A stretch of 55,331 bases of DNA, taken from a bacterium (GTDB lineage Bacteria > Actinomycetota > Acidimicrobiia > Spongiisociales > UBA5794). The DNA is taken from the NCBI GenBank assembly GCA_024228555.1, contig JAAETI010000199.1:1-55331 (forward strand), written 5' to 3'. The notes under the pieces were generated by a model. It had not been told where the DNA came from. It made no database searches and saw only the letters and a list, made by a program, of their open reading frames with translations. Below, piece by piece: positions 8,634 to 18,465 of this stretch. The position numbers were made by a program, and so were the translations under genes. Position 1 is the first letter of the stretch, and each line of letters begins with the position of its first letter.

Positions 8634-9542
8634 TTACCGCTGCCTCAGCGGTAGCCGTCGCCCCTGGGCGATCAGACCCACACCAACCAGGATGATCGGC
8701 AAAGCCAGCACGCTGCGGAAGCTCACCGTCTCGTTGCCAAGGGAAACGCCAAGCAACACGGCCACCGCCGGGTTTACGTAGGCGTAGCTGGTGGCCAGGG
8801 CCGGTCGCACATTGCGCAGCAGGTACATGTAGGCCGAAAAGGCAATCATCGACCCGAACAGGATCAAGTAGCCAAGGGCCAGCCAGGACGCCAATTGGGG
8901 ACTGCCATCGAATCGTTCTCCAAACACCGGAGCCAGTACAGCAAGCAAGACACCACCGGTCAGCATCTCGGTTGCCGTCGCCATCGCACCATCGGGGAGG
9001 TCGAGACGCTTCGACCACACCGAGCCCAACGCCCACAAGACGGGCGAGATGAGGATGAGAACAGCGCCGAGCGCACTTACCGCCAGGTCCCCTGCGGTCG
9101 CCAGAATCGCCACGCCAACAAACCCGACCGCGATTCCTGCAGCTTCACGGACCGTCGTGCCCTCACCAAATAGCCGCGACCACACTGCCGCCCACAGCGG
9201 AACCGCCGCTATCGCAGTGGCGGCAACGCCAGACCCGATCCCGGCATCCTCGGCGACCGTTACCAAGCCGACACCACCGACCATCATCAACGCACCGATC
9301 ATGATTGCGTTGATCCATTGTTGCCGTGACGGGGCTTGGCCACCCCGGACCCGGAGCCATCCGTACATGAGACCACCAGCCACCAGGAACCGGATAGCGC
9401 TCATGGTCAGCGGGGCAAACCCGTCCTCGACGGCGACTCGAATCGCCAGGTACGTCGATCCCCAGATCACGTAGACCGCAAACAGGGCCGCCACCAAAAT
9501 GACGGCGTCGTTGGTCGGCTTGGTATTGGAGTTCACAGACAT
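8634..9542 (-). CDS. EamA-family (drug/metabolite) transporter
   Basis: A 302-residue inner-membrane protein with ten predicted helices arranged as two EamA repeats. The first repeat begins VIWGSTYLAIR and the second near GAVLILISPVLWALGSVWSKR. It resembles the YedA/RhaT branch that exports amino acids or other small metabolites. The nearby Lrp/AsnC-type regulator, which reads away on the other strand, is a plausible controller because Lrp-type proteins often sit beside amino-acid exporters; that link is inference. The start ATG at 9542 gives MSVNSNTK before the first helix. Confidence 0.85.
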   Translation of the reverse strand: MSVNSNTKPTNDAVILVAALFAVYVIWGSTYLAIRVAVEDGFAPLTMSAIRFLVAGGLMYGWLRVRGGQAPSRQQWINAIMIGALMMVGGVGLVTVAEDAGIGSGVAATAIAAVPLWAAVWSRLFGEGTTVREAAGIAVGFVGVAILATAGDLAVSALGAVLILISPVLWALGSVWSKRLDLPDGAMATATEMLTGGVLLAVLAPVFGERFDGSPQLASWLALGYLILFGSMIAFSAYMYLLRNVRPALATSYAYVNPAVAVLLGVSLGNETVSFRSVLALPIILVGVGLIAQGRRLPLRQR

Positions 9543-9615
9543 GACAACACCACAGTCTGTCGTTGAGTTGCGTCAGCTATGCGAATTCAGACAGACACAG
9601 CAGCGGGAGTTCGAC

Positions 9616-9882
9616 TTATGAGTTGCCGTCAACACCGATTGCGGCGATACGAAGCCTGCGCAGGTCCGACTCGGACACGGCGACACGCGGGGCGCTCAGT
9701 TGTGGAGCTGGGGTGACCGAACACAACATGCGCTCCTCGGCGATCTCGTGACGCACATCGTCGAGGTCGCTCCGGGCTGCAGCGAGCTCGGTGACGCGAT
9801 GCGGATCACGAGGGGCATCCTGGTATTGAACCCAACGGCCCAACAACCGGCTGAAGAGCTGGGAGAAGCGTTCTGTGATCAT
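9616..9882 (-). CDS. Small hypothetical protein
   Basis: An 88-residue reading frame when started at the ATG at 9882 (MITERFSQLFSRLLGR); an 18-residue longer reading from 9936 is less likely because it starts in the presumed regulatory gap. It is amphipathic at the N-terminus and rich in Arg/Asp/Glu, with a likely central helix (RSDLDDVRHEIAEERM). No signal peptide or known domain is recognised. It lies between the exporter and the divergent Lrp-type regulator. It could be a real small gene or a chance frame; codon usage looks reasonable but was not measured. Confidence 0.5.
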   Translation of the reverse strand: MITERFSQLFSRLLGRWVQYQDAPRDPHRVTELAAARSDLDDVRHEIAEERMLCSVTPAPQLSAPRVAVSESDLRRLRIAAIGVDGNS

Positions 9883-9997
9883 CGTGTCGCCTTTCTCTGT
9901 CCCCCGCACACGTGGTGCGTTACAGACATTGTGCACCAGATCCCGGTTCAGGTGTAAGCGTTATCGGGCTTCACATGCATGCTCTACACTCGATTCC

Positions 9998-10429
9998 ATG
10001 GAAATCGACACGATTGACGACGCAATCCTTCACCAACTGCAGATCGACGGTCGAATGTCCTATCGGGCTTTGGGCGATCAGATTGGGTTGAGCCCAACCG
10101 CAGCCGCAGCTCGCATCGATCGGTTGGTTGCGGAAGGGGTCATCGAACGGTTCCAAGCCCGGATCAACCACCGCGCCCTCGGCAACACCATCCATGCCAT
10201 CGTCGACATACGATTCAACAAGACCCAATACGGCGACGACTTTCTACCGCTGCTCGACAGCCTCCCCGCAGTGACTGTGGCCCGATTCGTTACGGGGCCA
10301 TTCGACTGCTCACTCGAGGTGTGGGTGCCGTCGTCGGACGATCTAAGCCAGCTGCTTGTAGATCTCAAGAAGACCGGCGATGTGGCCGAGATGCAAACTC
10401 GGCTCGTGCTGATGGTCGCAAAAACATAA
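9998..10429 (+). CDS. Lrp/AsnC family transcriptional regulator
   Basis: A 143-residue protein with an N-terminal winged helix (DDAILHQLQIDGRMSYRALG followed by a recognition helix in GLSPTAAAARIDRL) and a C-terminal RAM domain for effector binding and oligomer assembly. I start at the ATG at 9998; an upstream in-frame ATG at 9875 would add 41 residues unlike the family. The gene is divergent from the small protein and the EamA exporter, the usual position of an Lrp-type regulator relative to its target. The ligand is probably an amino acid, by family only. Confidence 0.9.
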   Translation: MEIDTIDDAILHQLQIDGRMSYRALGDQIGLSPTAAAARIDRLVAEGVIERFQARINHRALGNTIHAIVDIRFNKTQYGDDFLPLLDSLPAVTVARFVTGPFDCSLEVWVPSSDDLSQLLVDLKKTGDVAEMQTRLVLMVAKT

Positions 10430-10662
10430 ACCGCAAAAGGACCAATGGCGAGGGGCCAACCGAATGCCCAATTCGAATCCAGTTCGATACCGCGCGTCGC
10501 GGCTGACTCAAGAGCCCGCCCCTGGCACATGGGGGAGATTCTCGAAGACCGATCGGTCAGTTTCCTCAAGCGATTCCCCGACCTCGTCTTCGTCGTGCTC
10601 GTCGCACAGATTGCCCACACGCCCGCTGAGCCATGACCATGACGGGACCGCTCCCAACAATG

Positions 10663-13600
10663 TCAAGCCAATAGTCGGGCGTGGTGCCCCTGGAGCGGTT
10701 CGACCTCGAGAACCATCTCATGACCGGAGCGCAGACTCCTAGCTACGGCGTGGCCACCCTGAATGGTGGTGACGCAGGGGACGTGATGTCGGGTGGCGGC
10801 ACGGCGGATCAGGCCACCGTCGCCACGAGCCCGGCGCCCCTGTGGTGTGTTGATGACAATGCTGATCAGCCCATCTTCGATCAGCCGGACTGGGTCCCAA
10901 GGCCCTTCGCCAACCTTGTCGACGCGGCTGGCCGCAACGCCGGCAGCCTGCAGTGCCGCAGCCGTTCCTTCGGTGGCGACGATGCGAAAACCCAGGTCGG
11001 CGAAGATCTGGCCGGTCTCCACGCCGAGGCCCTTGTCACGGTCTGCCACGGAGAGAAACAAGGTCCCCTTTGTCGCGACTATGGCCCCTGCAGCCAGCAA
11101 TGCCTTCCCATAGGCAGCTCCAAGCGAAGCGGAGATGCCCATGACCTCGCCGGTCGATCGCATCTCCGGTCCAAGGATCGTGTCCTCTTCGGGGAACCGC
11201 GACCAGGGGAGCACAGCTTCCTTGACTGCTGTGTGTTGCGGCACGGTCGGCGAACCCGAGGACAGCGAGCCATCACGTCGCAGCTCCGCGATGGTCTCAC
11301 CCATCATCACCCGCGTTGCGATCTTGGCCAGCGGCACTCCGGTTGCCTTCGAGACGAATGGGACAGTCCGCGACGCCCGTGGGTTGGCCTCGAGAACGAA
11401 GACGGAATCACCCTGGACTGCAAACTGGATGTTGAGGAGACCCCGCACGCCGAGTCCTCGGGCCAGCGCCTCGGTCTGTTCGAGAATGATCCGATGCGCA
11501 ATCGGTTGCAGCGTCGGCGGAGGGATTACACAGGCCGAGTCACCGGAGTGGACACCGGCCTCCTCCACGTGCTCCATGATCCCCCCGACGAAGAGGTCGG
11601 TGCCGTCGAACACGGCATCGATGTCGACCTCGATCGCACTCTCGAGGAACCGATCGATGAGCAGCGGGCTGGCGCTCATGTCTATCGGTTCGCCACGGAG
11701 CGGGTCGGCGATCTCGGCGAGGTACTCATGGAGTTCGGCGACGGAGTACAGGATCCGCATCGCCCTCCCCCCGAGCACGTAGGAGGGCCGGACCAGCACA
11801 GGGAAGCCGATTCGTCCGGCAATCGCGACGGCCTCGCCGCTTGACGTAGCGGTGCCATTCGGAGGTTGGGGCACGCCAATCCGGCTGCAGAGTTCTGCAA
11901 AGCGCTTCCGATCTTCAGCCAGATCGATGACGTCAGGCGTCGTCCCTGCGATCGGCACCCCTGCCGCGGCAAGGTCATCAGCGAGACCCAGCGGGGTTTG
12001 GCCACCGAGTTGGACGATCACCGAGTGCGGCTGCTCCTTGGCGATGACCGCAAGCACGTCGTCAGCCGTCAGCGGCTCGAAGTACAACCGTGTCGACGTG
12101 TCATAGTCGGTCGAGACGGTCTCCGGGTTGCAGTTGATCATCACCGCGTCATACCCCGCCTCCTGAAGCGCCTGCGAGGCGTGGACACAGCAGTAGTCGA
12201 ATTCGATTCCCTGCCCGATGCGGTTGGGCCCGGATCCCAGGACAACCACGGTTCGGTCGCCGGGTGGCGGCGCTTCATCCTCCTCTTCCCACGTGCTGTA
12301 GAAGTAGGGCGTCGTCGCTTCGAACTCGGCTGCGCAGGTGTCGACGGTCTTGAACGTCGGCTCCACCGACCAGCCGGCGAACAGGCGGCGAACCGCGGGA
12401 ACGTCAAGGCCCCACAGATAGCCAAGTTGGGCGGCACCGTACCCGAACCGGCGCGCCGCTAGGCCGATCTCCGGCCCCGGCTGCTCGGTGTCGAGTGTCT
12501 TTCGCAACGCAACTGTCGCCTCGATCTGGTCGAGGAACCAAGGATCGATGCCAGTGGCGGTCATGTCCGCCGGCGTCAACCCACGCCGCAGCAACTCGGC
12601 GATCCCGAATAGACGATCGGGGGACGAAGTCGCAACAGCCTCCAGCAGGGATTTGGTGGAGGCAGCCAAGAACGGTTCCTCTCCACGGTCCGCGTTGAGG
12701 CCCGCCCGGCCCACCTCGAGGCTGCGGATCGCCTTCTGCAACGCCTCGGGAAACGTGCGACCGATCGCCATCGCCTCACCGACGCTCTGCATGGACGTCC
12801 CCAGCACAGGAGTGATGGACGGGAACTTTGCGAAGTCGAAGCGCGGAACCTTGACCACGACGTAGTCCAGCACGGGCTCAAAGGAGGCCGGAGTCACCCC
12901 GGTGATGTCGTTAGTGATCTCTGCGAGGGTGTAGCCGACAGCAAGCTGCGCTGCGATCTTGGCGATGGGGAACCCAGTCGCCTTCGAGGCCAGCGCCGAG
13001 GAGCGTGAGACGCGAGGGTTCATTTCGATGATGATCCGGCGCCCGGTAGCGGGGTCAACGGCGAACTGCACATTGGAGCCCCCGGTGTCGACCCCGATGG
13101 TCCGGAGGCAGGCAAGGGCGTCGTCCCGCATCTGCTGGTATTCGAGGTCGGAGAGGGTCATCGCCGGAGCCACAGTGATCGAATCACCGGTATGCACACC
13201 GATCGGATCGAGGTTCTCGATCGAGCAGACAATGACGGCATTGTCCGCGCTGTCCCGCATCACCTCGAGTTCGTACTCCTTCCAGCCGAGGATCGACTCC
13301 TCGATCAGCACTTCCCCCAAGGGTGAAGCCGCCAGGCCTGTGGCAACCACAGATTCGAGCTGCTCACGGTTGTGGGCGATACCGGTCCCGCCGCCGCCGA
13401 GGATGAAACTAGGACGGATCATCACCGGATAGCCGAGCTCGTCGGCAGCAACGATCGCCCCGTCCAGAGCATTGACATAGCGGGCCTGGGCCGTCTCGAG
13501 CCCAATGCCATCCATTAGTTCCTTGAAGCGGCCCCGGTCCTCAGCAGCGTCGATCGCATCCGGCGTGGCCCCGATCATCTCGACACCGAACTTGTCCAAA

Positions 13601-13920
13601 ACCCCGCGGCTGACCAGCTCCATGGCGGTGTTCAGCGCGGTCTGACCCCCCAGCGTCGGCAACATCGCATCGGGCCGCTCCTGCTCGATGATGGCAGCGA
13701 CCACCTCGGGTGTGATCGGCTCGATATATGTGGCGTCGGCGAAGCCGGGGTCGGTCATGATCGTCGCTGGGTTCGAGTTGACGAGGATTACTCGGTAGCC
13801 GTCCTGGCGGAGAACCCGAACCGCTTGTGTGCCCGAGTAGTCAAACTCGCAGCCTTGCCCGATGATGATCGGACCAGACCCGATGATCAGGATCGATTCG
13901 ATGTCGTTGCGGCGGGGCAT
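10663..13920 (-). CDS. carB: Carbamoyl-phosphate synthase large subunit
   Basis: A full-length 1085-residue CarB, which makes carbamoyl phosphate from bicarbonate, ammonia delivered by CarA, and two ATP, feeding pyrimidine and arginine synthesis. The two homologous ATP-grasp halves are evident: [21 protein letters not shown] near residue 10 and [20 protein letters not shown] near residue 560. Each is followed by a glycine-rich loop (ILGGGGTGI and VLGGRAM). The last 150 or so residues form the MGS-like allosteric domain. The ATG overlaps the carA stop as TGATG at 13918-13922, ensuring coupled synthesis. No other pyrimidine gene is adjacent. Confidence 0.97.
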   Translation of the reverse strand: MPRRNDIESILIIGSGPIIIGQGCEFDYSGTQAVRVLRQDGYRVILVNSNPATIMTDPGFADATYIEPITPEVVAAIIEQERPDAMLPTLGGQTALNTAMELVSRGVLDKFGVEMIGATPDAIDAAEDRGRFKELMDGIGLETAQARYVNALDGAIVAADELGYPVMIRPSFILGGGGTGIAHNREQLESVVATGLAASPLGEVLIEESILGWKEYELEVMRDSADNAVIVCSIENLDPIGVHTGDSITVAPAMTLSDLEYQQMRDDALACLRTIGVDTGGSNVQFAVDPATGRRIIIEMNPRVSRSSALASKATGFPIAKIAAQLAVGYTLAEITNDITGVTPASFEPVLDYVVVKVPRFDFAKFPSITPVLGTSMQSVGEAMAIGRTFPEALQKAIRSLEVGRAGLNADRGEEPFLAASTKSLLEAVATSSPDRLFGIAELLRRGLTPADMTATGIDPWFLDQIEATVALRKTLDTEQPGPEIGLAARRFGYGAAQLGYLWGLDVPAVRRLFAGWSVEPTFKTVDTCAAEFEATTPYFYSTWEEEDEAPPPGDRTVVVLGSGPNRIGQGIEFDYCCVHASQALQEAGYDAVMINCNPETVSTDYDTSTRLYFEPLTADDVLAVIAKEQPHSVIVQLGGQTPLGLADDLAAAGVPIAGTTPDVIDLAEDRKRFAELCSRIGVPQPPNGTATSSGEAVAIAGRIGFPVLVRPSYVLGGRAMRILYSVAELHEYLAEIADPLRGEPIDMSASPLLIDRFLESAIEVDIDAVFDGTDLFVGGIMEHVEEAGVHSGDSACVIPPPTLQPIAHRIILEQTEALARGLGVRGLLNIQFAVQGDSVFVLEANPRASRTVPFVSKATGVPLAKIATRVMMGETIAELRRDGSLSSGSPTVPQHTAVKEAVLPWSRFPEEDTILGPEMRSTGEVMGISASLGAAYGKALLAAGAIVATKGTLFLSVADRDKGLGVETGQIFADLGFRIVATEGTAAALQAAGVAASRVDKVGEGPWDPVRLIEDGLISIVINTPQGRRARGDGGLIRRAATRHHVPCVTTIQGGHAVARSLRSGHEMVLEVEPLQGHHARLLA

Positions 13921-15038
13921 CAGCTTCGCCCCGCGATGACGGCCTCGGCAAAGTTGTCAAAGAGGTGTTTGGCATCGTTGGGTCCGGGTGCGGCTTCTGG
14001 GTGGTACTGCACCGAGAAGGCAGCGGCGTCGGTGCAGGAAAGGCCTTCGACTGTGTTGTCGTTGAGGTTGATATGGGTGATGTCGACCCTCCCGAATTCG
14101 CTCTCGAACCCATCCGGAATGGCTCCCGCAACGTGTACGGCAAAACCGTGGTTCTGCGCAGTGATTTGCACCGCCCCGTCGACCATACGCTGCACTGGGT
14201 GGTTGCCACCGTGATGACCGAATGGGAGCTTGAAGGTCCTCGCTCCCAAAGCCAAACCCAGCACCTGGTGCCCGAGGCAGATACCGAACAACGGTCGCGT
14301 CCCGAGCAGCGAGCGCAGCGTGGCCACGACGTCGGTCAGTGGCTCCGGGTCACCAGGCCCGTTCGAGACGAAGACACCATCCGGTTCCAGATCGAGAATC
14401 TCAGCCGCACCGGTGCCCGCCGGCACTACGCGTGTGGCCAGCCCCCTCTCGGCAAGTTCTTCGACGATCCGTCTCTTGATGCCGAGATCGATCGCAACCA
14501 CCGTGCCTCGGAGTGGGCCTTTCGGTTCAACTACGTACGGGCGACTCGTGGTCACCGTGGTAGCCAGGTTGAGGCCTTCCATGGGCGGGGCCGCCGCCGC
14601 CATCTCACACAGCTCGGCCTCGGTCCCGTCAGTTGCAATCACACCGGGCATCGCACCATGAGTGCGGATATGCCGGGTAAGGCGTCGCGTGTCGACGTCG
14701 GTCAACGCCACCAGTCCTCTGGCTTCGAGCCAGCCGGGCAAGGAACCTTCGGCCCGCCAGTTCGAGGGCCGCACGGTCATCGACCGAGTCACCAACCCGC
14801 TGGCAAAGGTCCGCGCAGCCTGCTCGTCCGCTTCGGCCACCCCATAGTTGCCGATATGCGGTGACGTAAGAGCGACGATCTGCCGTGCATACGAGGGATC
14901 GGTGACGATCTCTTGGTACCCCGTCATCGACGTGTTGAATACGACTTCACCGACTGCTCGACCGGGCGCTCCGACCGAGGTACCGGAAAACGTGGTTCCA
15001 TCCGCAAGTACCAGAACACCCTTGGCATGTCTACGCAT
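13920..15038 (-). CDS. carA: Carbamoyl-phosphate synthase small subunit (glutamine amidotransferase)
   Basis: A 372-residue CarA. The N-terminal domain opens [17 protein letters not shown]. The C-terminal class I glutamine amidotransferase contains the nucleophile Cys in [13 protein letters not shown] and the His/Glu pair in [10 protein letters not shown]. It hydrolyses glutamine and channels ammonia to CarB. It is the first gene of a two-gene operon. On the minus strand a TATAGT at 15095-15090 is a possible -10 element about 52 nt before the ATG, but no convincing -35 accompanies it, and I found no leader peptide or attenuator. Confidence 0.96.
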   Translation of the reverse strand: MRRHAKGVLVLADGTTFSGTSVGAPGRAVGEVVFNTSMTGYQEIVTDPSYARQIVALTSPHIGNYGVAEADEQAARTFASGLVTRSMTVRPSNWRAEGSLPGWLEARGLVALTDVDTRRLTRHIRTHGAMPGVIATDGTEAELCEMAAAAPPMEGLNLATTVTTSRPYVVEPKGPLRGTVVAIDLGIKRRIVEELAERGLATRVVPAGTGAAEILDLEPDGVFVSNGPGDPEPLTDVVATLRSLLGTRPLFGICLGHQVLGLALGARTFKLPFGHHGGNHPVQRMVDGAVQITAQNHGFAVHVAGAIPDGFESEFGRVDITHINLNDNTVEGLSCTDAAAFSVQYHPEAAPGPNDAKHLFDNFAEAVIAGRS

Positions 15039-15142
15039 ATCCCGTCCTTTCCGGCCTCACGGGACCGGGTTTAAAGGTTGGTGGCGCGCACTATAGCAAC
15101 GGCTGCAAGAGACTCACAGTGGACGGTTTCGGGCTACTACGG

Positions 15143-15748
15143 TCAGGCAACCGGCTGTCTGATGATCGTCTTTAGCTTGGCCGGATCCGCCTTCCTGGGG
15201 TCACCGAGGTATATCTCGTGATGGAGACCACTTAGCGACAGACCCTGCTCAGTGATGAAAGCATGCAGCATCTCGATGGTCGGTGCTTCTTCGGCATAAG
15301 GACCGATGTGCATCACTTGAGCACTCGTACCTTCGTGATAGATGTCGTATCGCACCTCATCGCCTGCAACTAGCTTCTTGCCGGCAGCGACTCGGGGAAT
15401 GACTTCGTCGGCCATAGCTGCGGTTGCTAGCTCGGGGAGCCCGATCATCATCCGCCACTTCCAGGCAGATTTGTCACCGCTCACATACGAACTCATGTCG
15501 TCGGCCCACCACAGCCCTTCGAGAGGGAGCACCGTGTAGCCGTCGCCTGTCTCTTGCTTGATTACGGCTCGGATGCCGTAGGCGATGGGGTACAACGCCT
15601 GCACCGCGTCCTTGTAGCGCTGCCCGGCTGGAGTCCCCTCGCCGTCGATCATCAGGAACGGCCGCGGGGGTACGTCGACCAGGCCCGGTTGGCCAACCTT
15701 TGCGGTGTAGTGCTCGCGATATACCTTCTTGAGGTCGATAGACGCCAT
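15143..15748 (-). CDS. GyrI-like small-molecule-binding protein
   Basis: A 201-residue stand-alone protein of the GyrI-like (SOUL/AraC effector-binding) superfamily. Recognisable segments are RPFLMIDGEGTPAG near residue 28, YGIRAVIKQETGDGYTVLPLEGLWW, and the C-terminal HHEIYLGDPRKADPAKLKTI that closes this family. No DNA-binding domain or signal is present. It starts 2 nt after the stop of the MerR-GyrI regulator gene, so the two form an operon. A likely role is binding, sequestering or hydrolysing the same hydrophobic or cationic compound that the regulator senses; that is inference from context. Confidence 0.85.
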   Translation of the reverse strand: MASIDLKKVYREHYTAKVGQPGLVDVPPRPFLMIDGEGTPAGQRYKDAVQALYPIAYGIRAVIKQETGDGYTVLPLEGLWWADDMSSYVSGDKSAWKWRMMIGLPELATAAMADEVIPRVAAGKKLVAGDEVRYDIYHEGTSAQVMHIGPYAEEAPTIEMLHAFITEQGLSLSGLHHEIYLGDPRKADPAKLKTIIRQPVA

Positions 15749-15750
15749 GG

Positions 15751-16566
15751 CTATGCCACCGGGAGTCTGATCTCGGTGATCGGACCACCGGGATCATCGG
15801 GAGCAATGAGATAGGCCTCCTGCGCCGGCCCAGCGATCCGCAGCTCGTTATCGGAAATCCAGTTTCCGATTGCCGCATACGACTCGTGAAGAGTGTCATA
15901 AGGACCGTCGTGGATGATCACAGCTGCCTTCCCGCCGGGAATTGAACGCTGGACAAAGGACCGTCCGCCCGGCGTGTCGGGGACCGCTTCGAGCTGGGTC
16001 GCAACGGGGAAGGCGACCTCAACATCGAGCTCGGTCGGTTTGAATTCGGGATCGTGATAGACGGAGAAGCAAGGTGCGATCGGCATGATGCCCGCAGGCA
16101 TCAGTGCGGCGTAACCGTCGCCGATCATCGTCCCGACATCCCGCGGGTCCGCCAGGACCTCCCTTAGCGAGACGACTCGCTGCGGCTCCATTTCCTTCAA
16201 TACAACATCATGGCTGGGCATCATTCCCTCACTCTCGATCAGACGGAGCCGGTTCTCCACCCGGGACAACCGAGCCTGCTCCTCAGTGACCAACTGGCTG
16301 ATCTCAGCCTGTTTGAGCCGAAGCATCCCTCGCAGTTCCGCGGCTGACAGCTCATCGTTGAGGATTGCCGTGATCTCGTCGAGCGACAATCCCAAATCCT
16401 TGAGTGCAAGGATGCGGTTGAGCCGTGGTAGCTGGGTAACTGCGTAGTAGCGGTAGCCGGTGTCCGGGTCGATGCTGTCGGGCGGGAGCAGTCCTCGATC
16501 GCCGTAGTAGCGGAGCGCCGAAACCGGCACTCTCGAGATCGTCGAGAACTCACCTATCCGATACAC
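15751..16566 (-). CDS. MerR family regulator with C-terminal GyrI-like effector domain (BmrR-like)
   Basis: A winged-helix MerR N-terminus (YRIGEFSTISRVPVSALRYY, then GLLPPDSIDPDTGYRYY), a long dimerisation helix to about residue 115, and a GyrI-like ligand domain to the C-terminus. This architecture is that of multidrug sensors such as BmrR. The start is decided by the ribosome site: GGAGGT at 16576-16571 touches an upstream in-frame GTG (16572) but sits 4 nt before the GTG at 16566, so I choose the latter (271 residues). A MerR-type promoter lies just upstream, so it probably activates its own operon with the GyrI-like gene. Confidence 0.9.
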   Translation of the reverse strand: MYRIGEFSTISRVPVSALRYYGDRGLLPPDSIDPDTGYRYYAVTQLPRLNRILALKDLGLSLDEITAILNDELSAAELRGMLRLKQAEISQLVTEEQARLSRVENRLRLIESEGMMPSHDVVLKEMEPQRVVSLREVLADPRDVGTMIGDGYAALMPAGIMPIAPCFSVYHDPEFKPTELDVEVAFPVATQLEAVPDTPGGRSFVQRSIPGGKAAVIIHDGPYDTLHESYAAIGNWISDNELRIAGPAQEAYLIAPDDPGGPITEIRLPVA

Positions 16567-16611
16567 AAGCACCTCCGTCGATTTCTTCCTGTATTCAGGC
16601 CTTCTCGGTCA

Positions 16612-16642
16612 AGTATGCAGTCTCTAGCTACTTGAGAGTCAA
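16612..16642 (-). promoter_or_regulatory. MerR-type promoter with over-long spacer
   Basis: Read on the minus strand, TTGACT (16642-16637) and CATACT (16617-16612) are separated by exactly 19 nt, longer than the usual 17. The spacer holds an imperfect dyad, TCTCAAGTAGCTAGAGA. A 19-20 bp spacer with a central dyad is the hallmark of promoters that MerR proteins activate by DNA distortion. It sits about 50 nt before the MerR gene start, so autoregulation is the simplest reading. Confidence 0.8.
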
Positions 16643-16653
16643 GGGCTGATTTC

Positions 16654-17064
16654 CTAGCCGACCACCGTTCCGACCAGCACGAGCAAGACGACGTTGAGGG
16701 CTGTCCAGACCACGCACGAGACCAGATAGCGCCGCAACCAATCTCCCCATCCGGGCGAGAAGTAGGCGAGTCGGGAACCAAGCAAATACCAGAGTGGCAA
16801 CGATGTCAACAAGCCCGCGACGACCACGAGCAGCCGGCCCGCCTCGATGAAATCAGCAGTGAATATCCAAGCTGTTGGAGCTGCGACCAAGAACAACATC
16901 GTTGCCAAGATCGAGGCGGCAACGTCGGCCATGTTCCCAACGCGATCGAAGTCGATGCTGAGGGCGTAGGTAGCCAATAGAAGTGGATAGGCGAACGCGG
17001 CCAGGCCCCCGACCCAACGAGGCAGGCCCCCGATTCGCGTCGAGAAGTTGATGCCGGTTGTCAC
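16654..17064 (-). CDS. Small integral membrane protein, unknown function
   Basis: A 136-residue protein with four clear hydrophobic stretches at about residues 15-36, 46-67, 76-97 and 112-134, and short polar loops. No family is recognised. It lies upstream of the MerR promoter in the same orientation and ends about 12 nt before that promoter's -35, so it is a separate unit. It could be a DoxX- or DUF-type membrane protein, but no motif supports a choice. Confidence 0.65.
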   Translation of the reverse strand: MTTGINFSTRIGGLPRWVGGLAAFAYPLLLATYALSIDFDRVGNMADVAASILATMLFLVAAPTAWIFTADFIEAGRLLVVVAGLLTSLPLWYLLGSRLAYFSPGWGDWLRRYLVSCVVWTALNVVLLVLVGTVVG

Positions 17065-17134
17065 CGGGGCAGCCTACCGCTTCCCGGCACAAGCGATTGA
17101 GTAGCATCTGGTCCAGTCAAACCAGGAGCTTGCA

Positions 17135-17353
17135 TTGGGTGAATTCATCGAGTCGGGGGCTGTAAAAGTCATCGAGGTCATCGGGATCTCCAAGGATGGA
17201 TTCGAGGCTGCGGTCGACAATGCTGTTGAAAAGGCATCCGAGAGCATTGCCGGCATAACCGGTGTAGAAGTGCAGAACCTCAGCGCCAGGGTCAACGAGG
17301 GCAAAGTCGTTCAATACCGCGCCAACGTGAAACTGGCTTTCGCTGTTCGATAG
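17135..17353 (+). CDS. Dodecin (flavin-binding protein)
   Basis: A 72-residue protein matching dodecin in length and layout. A first strand VKVIEVIGISKDG leads into the helix GFEAAVDNAVEKASESI, then strands GVEVQNLSARVNEGKVVQYR and ANVKLAFAV. Dodecins assemble as hollow dodecamers that bind and buffer flavins. The tryptophan that stacks on flavin in halophile dodecin is not at the usual place here (GITGVEV instead of a Trp-containing loop), so ligand handling may differ. The start is TTG at 17135, preceded by AGGAG at 17124-17128. A PspC gene follows 14 nt later. Confidence 0.87.
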   Translation: MGEFIESGAVKVIEVIGISKDGFEAAVDNAVEKASESIAGITGVEVQNLSARVNEGKVVQYRANVKLAFAVR

Positions 17354-17367
17354 AGGGGGCAGCTCTG

Positions 17368-17760
17368 ATGCAGGGATCACCCGACGGGCAGGCACGCCTC
17401 ACTAGAAGCCGTACCAATCGCAAACTGGGCGGCGTTGCCGGTGGCTTGGCCGAGTACCTCAATATCGATCCGACGCTGATCCGGATCGTGTGGCTGATCC
17501 TGCTCGTCATGGGTCCGGGGTTCATCCTGTACATCGTGGCGTGGATCGCTGTGCCCGAGGCGGACGAAGACGTCCAACCGCAACCGATCCGCAGTTCCCC
17601 GACCAGCGCATCGGGCCAGCTGATCATGGGTGGCCTGCTCGTCGCCATCGGTGGTGCGCTGATGGCGGACCGCTATCTACCGTGGATGAAGGATCTGATC
17701 CTGCCGGTCACGCTGGTCGCAGTGGGAACAGGCGTGGTCGTCTACTCCCTACGCAACTAG
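17368..17760 (+). CDS. PspC-domain membrane protein
   Basis: A 130-residue protein with an N-terminal PspC domain: RSRTNRKLGGVAGGLAEYLN followed by the hydrophobic IDPTLIRIVWLILLVMG and AWIAVPE. Two further C-terminal helices complete it. PspC proteins respond to envelope stress in enterobacteria; in actinobacteria the domain is often found in small standalone membrane proteins of unclear role. It is co-directional with dodecin, 14 nt downstream, and preceded by a purine-rich GAGGGGG ribosome site. Confidence 0.88.
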   Translation: MQGSPDGQARLTRSRTNRKLGGVAGGLAEYLNIDPTLIRIVWLILLVMGPGFILYIVAWIAVPEADEDVQPQPIRSSPTSASGQLIMGGLLVAIGGALMADRYLPWMKDLILPVTLVAVGTGVVVYSLRN

Positions 17761-17853
17761 TCGCCGGCGCGGTAACTAACACATTGTCCACAAGATCCTC
17801 GGAGTACGGGCTTGCGGATTGCGACGTGGCCATCTGGTGGGCATGCTGGGGCA

Positions 17854-18375
17854 ATGGAATTCGATCAACCCGACGAAGACGCTTATGGACGTGTCACCAA
17901 TCCGGAGCGATATCAGGTTGTCGCGGAGGCAGCAACTGCCCTCGTCGGCAGCCTGGTCGATGCATTCGATGTCGTGCAATCATCGGGAGACTCCGCTGTG
18001 GACTTCCCGAACTGGCGAGACGCACCCCCGAAGACAATCCGTCTCGTGCCCAACGCGGGGGCTCCGCTTGCGTTCGCGATCACAGACTTCCCCGTAGTGG
18101 GTGTCCGATTCGGCGAATGGGGAAAAGAGACCTTCCCTTCATGCGGTTGTGATGCCTGCGACGAGCAACCATCAGACGTGATGCGCAGAATGAACGATCT
18201 AGTTGAAGCCGCGGTCGACGGAAGATACGAGGAGGAGTTGACCAAGCGGATGTTTCGTATCTCCTTCACCGGCAGTTGGGGTAGGCAATCCAGCGAACGA
18301 CGACTCAAGCGCCGAGAGTGGCGGGACTACGGGCAGCCCGGCCTACACAAGTGGCCCCGCTGGCCCAGGCGATGA
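17854..18375 (+). CDS. Hypothetical protein resembling the actinobacterial DUF6226 family
   Basis: A 173-residue soluble protein. I start it at the ATG at 17854 (MEFDQPDEDAYGRVTNPERY), because the opening YGRVTNPERY and the closing RREWRDYGQPGLHKWPRW are the parts I associate with DUF6226; the assignment rests on memory of that pattern only. A CGCDAC motif near residue 95 could bind a metal, though only two cysteines are close together. No catalytic motif is recognised. It is a monocistronic gene about 90 nt downstream of pspC. Confidence 0.65.
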   Translation: MEFDQPDEDAYGRVTNPERYQVVAEAATALVGSLVDAFDVVQSSGDSAVDFPNWRDAPPKTIRLVPNAGAPLAFAITDFPVVGVRFGEWGKETFPSCGCDACDEQPSDVMRRMNDLVEAAVDGRYEEELTKRMFRISFTGSWGRQSSERRLKRREWRDYGQPGLHKWPRWPRR

Positions 18376-18465
18376 GCGCCTGGGACAGCTGAGTGCTGAG
18401 ATCAGCCCCAAGTCCCTACCGGCCGCTAAGAGGGATCGTAATCCGGATCGGGGCTGGATTGTGAG

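Noticed and set aside
10450-10500. TTCGAAT sequence resembling a tRNA T-loop
   Set aside because: The flanking five bases do not pair, and no acceptor stem, D-arm or anticodon arm can be drawn around it.
15039-15142. Attenuator or PyrR site in front of carA
   Set aside because: No terminator/antiterminator pair, leader peptide or PyrR-type RNA motif is visible in about 100 nt. Only a lone TATAGT was seen.
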